From the NCBI GenBank assembly GCA_017416485.1, contig JAFQCH010000016.1, forward strand, positions 62,001-126,000: a stretch of DNA of 64,000 nt. Reading direction: 5' to 3'. A program made the translations under genes and the position numbers. Within the stretch, counting starts at the first letter, position 1, and the number at the start of each line of letters is the position of its first letter. The notes under the pieces were generated by a model that did no database searches, was not told the origin of the DNA, and saw only the letters and a list, made by a program, of their open reading frames with translations. Of this stretch, positions 59,376-64,000 are shown piece after piece. The stretch is from Clostridia bacterium. GTDB lineage: Bacteria; Bacillota; Clostridia; Oscillospirales; Acutalibacteraceae.

Positions 59376-60008
59376 TTAACCCCACACATCGCTCTGTTCG
59401 CCGAAGTTGCCGTCTTCCACGGGGGCATCGGCAAAGCCGGTGGTGGTTTCGGGCGGGGGCGGAATAAACAGGGTGGTGTCTTGCATGGGTGTTTCTTCCA
59501 TGGGAATATCGGTCGGCAGAACGAAATCGCCCGTTGTGTTTTCACCAAAAGCGTCCTGCGGCAGCGTGGTCGCTTCACCGAACTGGCTGTCCACAGAAAC
59601 CTGTTCGGCATCGGACGGCACTTCGGGCGGGGGGATGTCGGAAATGCCGAGTGCAGTGCTTGTCAGCACAAAGCCGATTGCAAAAAGAACGGGCAAGGCA
59701 ACTGTCAGCAAAATCAATCCTCTGCGTGACAGGGGTTTGACCTGTGTTTGCTCATTGATGCGGTAGCCTTCAGCATCCACACGGTCGGGAAATTCACGGC
59801 TGAAACGGTAATAACCCTTTGTCTTTTCGGCAAAGGGGGCTTTTCGGTCGGCGGCTTTTTCAATTCGCTCGCGGTATTGCGGGTCTGTTTGTTCACTGAC
59901 CTGCTTTTTTTTCATGTAGTTGCGCTGGCCGGGCTTGCGGTTTTCTTTGCGTTGGCGCAAATTTTCACGCAGAAAATAAACGGTGTTGCGCAATGTTTCA
60001 AATGCCAT
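59376..60008 (-). CDS. Hypothetical single-pass protein upstream of the ABC exporter
   Basis: 210 aa. A basic N-terminal half rich in R/K (ENLRQRKENRKPGQRNYMKK), one transmembrane helix (about residues 96-117, LILLTVALPVLFAIGFVLTS) and an acidic Pro/Thr-rich outer tail (IPPPEVPSDAEQ, FIPPPPETTTGF). 13 nt upstream of the exporter genes, same operon. Function unknown. Confidence 0.65.
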   Translation of the reverse strand: MAFETLRNTVYFLRENLRQRKENRKPGQRNYMKKKQVSEQTDPQYRERIEKAADRKAPFAEKTKGYYRFSREFPDRVDAEGYRINEQTQVKPLSRRGLILLTVALPVLFAIGFVLTSTALGISDIPPPEVPSDAEQVSVDSQFGEATTLPQDAFGENTTGDFVLPTDIPMEETPMQDTTLFIPPPPETTTGFADAPVEDGNFGEQSDVWG

Positions 60009-60105
60009 ACATGAATCCTTTCATAGTTTCCATTTTTTTTGCATTGCGCCTGACAAGGCATAAGAATAAAATGAAAACAGATAGTTTTAAGGAGTGGTAA
60101 AAACC

Positions 60106-60696
60106 GTGCAATGCAGAATGCTGAGTGAAAACGGAATTGAGGTCCAACTGAGCCGTGCCGAAATGCAGGCTCTTGATATTACATACGAAAACCTGGATTA
60201 TGCCAATACCGAAACCCGCCGTGTGCTGTGGACGGTGCTTGACGAAGCGGGCAGCACCCTCGGATGCAACATCGACCTTTCGGGGCGCATGCTCATTGAA
60301 GCGCGACCCGACGGGGACGGAGGCTGTATTCTGGATTTTACATTATATCCGCATGCAAAAATGAAGTTGAAAAGGCAAAAACTGGCAAAAACCGACGGCG
60401 CACTGTTGTTTGAAGCCGACAGTGCGGATGCGCTGTTGGCGGCGGTGTGCGCCATTAACACGGATGTGTATGCAGACTTGTATCTGCAAGACGGGGTATT
60501 TTGTTTGCTGTTGTTCCCGCAAGAGGAGCAGCGATTGCTTCTGACCGCCGTGTTTGCGGAATTCGGTTGCTTGCGGCAAGCGAGTGAATACGAAGCCGCG
60601 GCCATCGGGGAATACCGCCAATGCGTGTGCAAAAATGCCGTGCAGTTATTGCGTTCTTATGCTTTGCTCAGAGAGAATAAAGATGCTCAAAACTGA
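60106..60696 (+). CDS. mecA: MecA-like adaptor protein
   Basis: 196 aa. N-terminal MecA pattern: ENGIEVQLSRAEMQALDITY, then RRVLWTVLDEAGSTLG and LIEARPDGDGGCILDFT; the C-terminal half is the ClpC-binding alpha/beta domain. MecA-type adaptors hand substrates to the ClpCP protease. GTG at 60106 follows AAGGAG. Its last 29 bp overlap the convergent phosphoesterase gene. Weakly conserved, so the call rests on the N-terminus. Confidence 0.62.
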   Translation: MQCRMLSENGIEVQLSRAEMQALDITYENLDYANTETRRVLWTVLDEAGSTLGCNIDLSGRMLIEARPDGDGGCILDFTLYPHAKMKLKRQKLAKTDGALLFEADSADALLAAVCAINTDVYADLYLQDGVFCLLLFPQEEQRLLLTAVFAEFGCLRQASEYEAAAIGEYRQCVCKNAVQLLRSYALLRENKDAQN

Positions 60697-61780
60697 CACC
60701 CTCGTCGGAAACGACGATCTTTGTGCCGCCGTTGAACCCGAACCGGAAGCCTGAATTGATGCCGACTTTGAGTGTGTAGGTCATGCGCACATCTTCATAC
60801 ACAATGGAGAAATTGTTCATGTGTTCATGCCCGCAGAATATGTTTTTGGTGGTGCCCACTTCTTTGACAGCCTCAAAGAAGCCGTTGGGGACGGGGTTGC
60901 CGTCGCCGTCACGCGGGCAACAGATCTTTTCGTTGCATTCGCCGGAAGCGGCAAAGCCGTCGCGCCATGTTTCGTTTTCAGTGTCCCATGCGGCATCGTA
61001 AGCAAACTGATATTCCGCATTGGGAATGTGGTAGAACACGGTGGTTTCGGTTTTTTCGCCTGTGACGGTCTGAATGCCGTTTGCCGCCCACTTGTACCAT
61101 TCGATCTGCGTTTCGTTCAGGTGCGATCTGTGGGTATCCATCATAATCAGAGAGTTGACCACCTTTTCACCCTCACAGATGTTGATGATGTAGTTGCCGC
61201 AACCCATGGCGGGATCGCCCTTTTTGAACAGACAATAAGGGCTTTTCAGCATGATGTCGGCAAGGTAATTGGCATCGCAGTTACCCTCTGCATCGTGGTT
61301 GCCGAACACGGGTGCCCACGGAATACCGAATGAGTTCATCAGATCCGTAATGCGTTTGACTGCAAAAACGGTGGAAGCGGTGCACACAATGTCACCTGTT
61401 ACGGTGATAAGATCGGGCTTTACTTTCTTAACCAGCCTTTTCATGGTGGCGGAAGACAAAAATGCCGTGAATGCGCGGTAATCGTAGTCTGCAAAGTGGG
61501 TGTCCGTGAAGTTGAGAATCACAAAATCCTTTCCTTCTTCCTTTTGCAGAACAAAGGTGTCTTCGAGTTTGTATTCGTCGTCAGCCGACCATACATCCGT
61601 GCTTTTTTCACCGATGTATTCTGTGTTTTTGATTTCTTTCATGTGAAACAGTGCATAAATCATGTCTTTGAATGTTGCCATGCGCACATATCCTTCCGTT
61701 GTGCCGCTGGCAGAAACACAACAATTTGCCGCCGAAAAAACAAGAACGGAACAAAGAACAATGCTGATTATCTTTTTCAT
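60668..61780 (-). CDS. Secreted calcineurin-like metallophosphoesterase
   Basis: 370 aa. Signal peptide about residues 1-25. Full metal motif set: NFTDTHFADYD (about 92), TVTGDIVCT (about 130), VFGNHDAEG (about 157), FYHIPN (about 242) and CGHEHMNN (about 320). Resembles bacterial purple-acid-phosphatase-like secreted enzymes, distinct from the other two phosphoesterases of the window. ATG follows AGAGGATT. Convergent with mecA. Confidence 0.82.
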   Translation of the reverse strand: MKKIISIVLCSVLVFSAANCCVSASGTTEGYVRMATFKDMIYALFHMKEIKNTEYIGEKSTDVWSADDEYKLEDTFVLQKEEGKDFVILNFTDTHFADYDYRAFTAFLSSATMKRLVKKVKPDLITVTGDIVCTASTVFAVKRITDLMNSFGIPWAPVFGNHDAEGNCDANYLADIMLKSPYCLFKKGDPAMGCGNYIINICEGEKVVNSLIMMDTHRSHLNETQIEWYKWAANGIQTVTGEKTETTVFYHIPNAEYQFAYDAAWDTENETWRDGFAASGECNEKICCPRDGDGNPVPNGFFEAVKEVGTTKNIFCGHEHMNNFSIVYEDVRMTYTLKVGINSGFRFGFNGGTKIVVSDEGVSFEHLYSL

Positions 61781-61875
61781 ATTGTGCAATCCTCTTTCAT
61801 ATACTTATTCCGGACCGTGCAGCATAACAAAGACGACTTTGTTGGCTGCCTGTATTTGTATTCTTTCGTATATAC

Positions 61876-62526
61876 TTACTGCAGGCCGTGCAACATATCA
61901 ATCACGGCTTTGCGGTCTGTTTGTTTGAACACGTAACTGCCTGCAACCAGCACATCTGCACCTGCTTTTACGCACAGGGGGGCGGTTTTGTCGTCCACAC
62001 CGCCGTCCACCTGAATGTGGGTGTCAAGCCCGCGGCGGTTGATTTCGGCACGGATCTTTTCAATTTTCGGCAGCATATCGGGCATAAATTTCTGCCCGCC
62101 GAAACCGGGCTCCACGGTCATCACAAGCACCATGTAAAGGCGGTCAAGGTAGGGGAATACCGCTTCGGCAGGGGTGCCGGGCTTAACCGACAATGCCGCT
62201 TTGATGCCTTTTTCTTCGAGGTAATCGAGCACTTCACTGATGTCGGAATCCGCTTCAATATGGAAGGTGATGAGGTTTGCCCCCGCGTCAACGAACAAGG
62301 GCGCAATAAATTTGGGGTCCGTGACCATCAGATGCACGTCCAGCACCGTGTTGAACTGTTTGCGCAAGGTGCTGACAAGGCCGGGGCCGAAACTTAAATT
62401 CGGCACAAAATGCCCGTCCATAATGTCAATATGCAGCATATCCGTGCCGCCGTTCACAACATCGGCGGCTTCTGCGGAAAGTTTACCGTAATCGCATCCC
62501 AACAGGGAAGGGGAAACAAGGATCAT
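61876..62526 (-). CDS. rpe: Ribulose-phosphate 3-epimerase
   Basis: 216 aa. TIM barrel of the pentose phosphate pathway. SPSLLGCDYGKL at the start, HIDIMDGHFVPNLSFG (metal His and Asp, about residue 31), VHLMVTDP (about 63), MTVEPGFGGQKF (about 136) and VDGGVDDKTA (about 172). ATG follows AAAGGAGTG. Its final codons (ATG-TTG-CAC-GGC-CTG-CAG-TAA) are partly repeated at 61794-61825. Confidence 0.95.
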   Translation of the reverse strand: MILVSPSLLGCDYGKLSAEAADVVNGGTDMLHIDIMDGHFVPNLSFGPGLVSTLRKQFNTVLDVHLMVTDPKFIAPLFVDAGANLITFHIEADSDISEVLDYLEEKGIKAALSVKPGTPAEAVFPYLDRLYMVLVMTVEPGFGGQKFMPDMLPKIEKIRAEINRRGLDTHIQVDGGVDDKTAPLCVKAGADVLVAGSYVFKQTDRKAVIDMLHGLQ

Positions 62527-62712
62527 AATAAAACACTCCTTTCATCCTTTTATTATACACCATCGCTTTGCGCTTTGCAATTTCTTTTTAAAAGAAGATT
62601 CAACACTTTTTTTATTTTTATTATTGATTTTTTAAGGAAAATAGTGTATTGTAGAATCAAAATATAATGGGTTTTTGCAGTATGCAATCCCGTTTTTTAA
62701 GGAGTTATGGCA

Positions 62713-63450
62713 ATGAAAAGAAAGATGATCTCAATTTTTTGTGTGCTTCTGGCTATGAGCCTGCTGCTGTGCGGCTGTGCTGCAGATGACGAATCCGTTT
62801 CGGGCGGAGATGTTGCTTTTGAATTGAGCAAAGACCTGATCGATGATGACATTGCACAGCTGAAACTGTTTGAAAGCGGCTGTTTTTATATCAGCGGCTC
62901 CATGACGGATGCTTCCGGCGAAACCCTGCCCATGGAAATGGCAATCAAAAACGGCAACTCCAACATGGCTTCGCAGATGGAAGGCGTTACCATTGCTTTT
63001 ATGTGCGTGGACGGTAAATACTACATGAATTATCCCGACGGCGAATGCGTTCTGGAACTGGATGAAGCCGTTTGCCGCGAAATGGAGCTGGATCCGGCAG
63101 AACTGACTTTCGATGCGTCTTCCATTGCCATCGGCGATGTGGATAACAGCGTGCTCGTCAGCGAAGAAGACGCGCTTGTGGATACTGAAAAAGCGGTCTG
63201 CCGTACCTATCAGCAGCCCAACGGAGCCTATGTTAAAACATATATGAAAGACGGCAAAATGATTCGTCTGCAACGTGAAGATGCACAGGGCAATATGACC
63301 AGTGTGTTTGATATTGATGTGCTTGCCGATATTTTCCCCGATTCGGCTGTTAACCTTCCTTCGGGCAGCAAACTGTACAGCGGCACAACGGGCATGATGG
63401 CATTTATGCTCAAATTTGCCTCCGCTGTGGGCATGGATGCTTTTGAATAA
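62713..63450 (+). CDS. Lipoprotein of unknown function
   Basis: 245 aa. Signal peptide with lipobox LCGC (Cys near residue 21), then a beta-rich domain reminiscent of LppX/LolA-type lipoproteins (AIKNGNSNMASQMEGVTIAF, YMKDGKMIRLQREDAQGNMT). ATG follows AAGGAG by 9 nt; an ATG 6 nt earlier is possible. One base separates its stop from the next start. Confidence 0.7.
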   Translation: MKRKMISIFCVLLAMSLLLCGCAADDESVSGGDVAFELSKDLIDDDIAQLKLFESGCFYISGSMTDASGETLPMEMAIKNGNSNMASQMEGVTIAFMCVDGKYYMNYPDGECVLELDEAVCREMELDPAELTFDASSIAIGDVDNSVLVSEEDALVDTEKAVCRTYQQPNGAYVKTYMKDGKMIRLQREDAQGNMTSVFDIDVLADIFPDSAVNLPSGSKLYSGTTGMMAFMLKFASAVGMDAFE

Positions 63451-63451
63451 G

Positions 63452-64000
63452 ATGAAAACAGCACTTGTGTTCGGCGCAACGGGCGGCATCGGCGAAGCCG
63501 TTGTGCGCCGATTGCATCGTGACGGATACAAAACCGCGATCGGCTATTGCCGTTCCGAAGAAAAGGCAAAGGCGCTGGCGGCGGAACTGTCTGCTTTTTG
63601 CGTGCAGTGCGATCAAAGCGATCCTGCAAGTGTCAACAATGCCGTGCAGGCTGTTTATGAACAGTTCGGTTCGTTGGATCTGCTTGTCAATTGCGCGGGC
63701 ATTTCCGAATGGGGACTGTTCGATATGCTTTCCGACGAAGCATGGCAACGGCTTCGCGGTGTCAATTTCGACGGCGTTGTGTTTGCCTGTCGTGCCGCCG
63801 TACCGCTTATGGTGCGTCAAAAAAGCGGCAGTATTGTGAACATCGGCTCTGTGTGGGGCGAAACGGGGGCTTCCTGTGAGGTCGCTTATTCAGCCTGCAA
63901 AGCGGGGGTTTCAGGGCTCACAAAGGCACTCGCCAAGGAACTCGCTCCTTCGGGCATCACAGTCAACTGTGTTGCGCCCGGTGCGGTGCAAACGGCAATG
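63452..64000 (+). CDS. SDR-family oxidoreductase (FabG-like), cut by the window end
   Basis: First 183 codons only; the frame is open at the window edge. NAD(P) loop FGATGGIGEAVV (about residue 7), LVNCAG (about 79), catalytic Ser in NIGS and the Y-S-A-C-K motif (Tyr and Lys about 150-154), then PGAVQTAM. Classical short-chain dehydrogenase, most like 3-oxoacyl-ACP reductases. Starts one base after the lipoprotein gene. Confidence 0.88.
   Translation, partial: MKTALVFGATGGIGEAVVRRLHRDGYKTAIGYCRSEEKAKALAAELSAFCVQCDQSDPASVNNAVQAVYEQFGSLDLLVNCAGISEWGLFDMLSDEAWQRLRGVNFDGVVFACRAAVPLMVRQKSGSIVNIGSVWGETGASCEVAYSACKAGVSGLTKALAKELAPSGITVNCVAPGAVQTAM

Noticed and set aside
63228..63820. Minus-strand frames over the last kilobase.
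   Set aside because: They are antisense to the lipoprotein and to the SDR gene, whose Rossmann and catalytic motifs are clear on the plus strand.

Overview
The window looks like chromosome from an uncultured, spore-forming gut Clostridia bacterium of the Oscillospiraceae/Ruminococcaceae type. Evidence: Shine-Dalgarno-led genes with near-consensus vegetative promoters (TTGACA-17-TATAAT), a spoVAE gene, several ECF sigma/anti-sigma modules, a dockerin-bearing secreted protein, and many secreted or lipid-anchored glycan- and lipid-active enzymes (GH51, GH39-like, GH92, GH77, CE15-like esterase, beta-helix proteins, family I.5-type lipases, ceramidase-like hydrolase). There are no phage structural genes, no rRNA, no CRISPR array and no recognisable integrase or transposase.

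Layout. 0-9.5 kb: secreted arabinofuranosidase, then a + strand run of ASCH protein, CE15-like esterase, metallophosphoesterase, membrane-anchored beta-helix protein and EamA transporter. 9.5-12.2 kb: an AT-rich three-gene accessory module (TPR lipoprotein, membrane protein, XRE regulator) bounded by two synonymous copies of the EamA gene's 3' end. 12.3-14.8 kb: two tandem lipases. 14.8-16.8 kb: hairpin array, tRNA-Thr(CGT), spoVAE and five consecutive 38-57-residue peptide genes. 16.8-24.4 kb: a minus-strand group (Cys-rich protein, TrmN6-like methylase, phosphoesterase, membrane protein), then the + strand run hflX, ttcA, apgM, esterase. 24.5-32 kb (minus): ECF sigma/anti-sigma with a tandem-repeat acidic protein, ceramidase-like and pectate-lyase-like secreted proteins, glyQS. 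32-37 kb: dockerin protein, LCAT-like hydrolase, GH39-like enzyme. 37.2-41.3 kb: GluRS-GlnRS-membrane protein operon. 41.4-49 kb: lipoprotein, HAD phosphatase, two ECF modules with a local tandem duplication, and a DUF4143-type ATPase between long direct repeats. 49-55 kb: GH92 and HExxH protein, malQ, a mobile-looking repeat, GPH sugar symporter. 55.0-55.85 kb: a mirror-image small-peptide/antisense-RNA locus. 55.85-64 kb: heterodimeric ABC exporter, MecA-like adaptor, phosphoesterase, rpe, lipoprotein, and an SDR gene cut by the window edge.

The two strongest candidates for undescribed biology are: (1) 55.03-55.83 kb, where two homologous 31-residue peptide genes each converge with a short antisense RNA gene on a shared terminator, with five consensus promoters in about 800 bp. 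This is the architecture of par-type type I toxin-antitoxin loci, but the peptides are strand-like rather than Fst-like. (2) 15.64-16.78 kb, where five amphipathic-helix peptide genes with strong ribosome sites stand in a row. The duplicated gene tail around the XRE module is a third lead, because it implies site-specific integration without a visible integrase. All functions are assigned by reading motifs and family resemblance; no database search was run.
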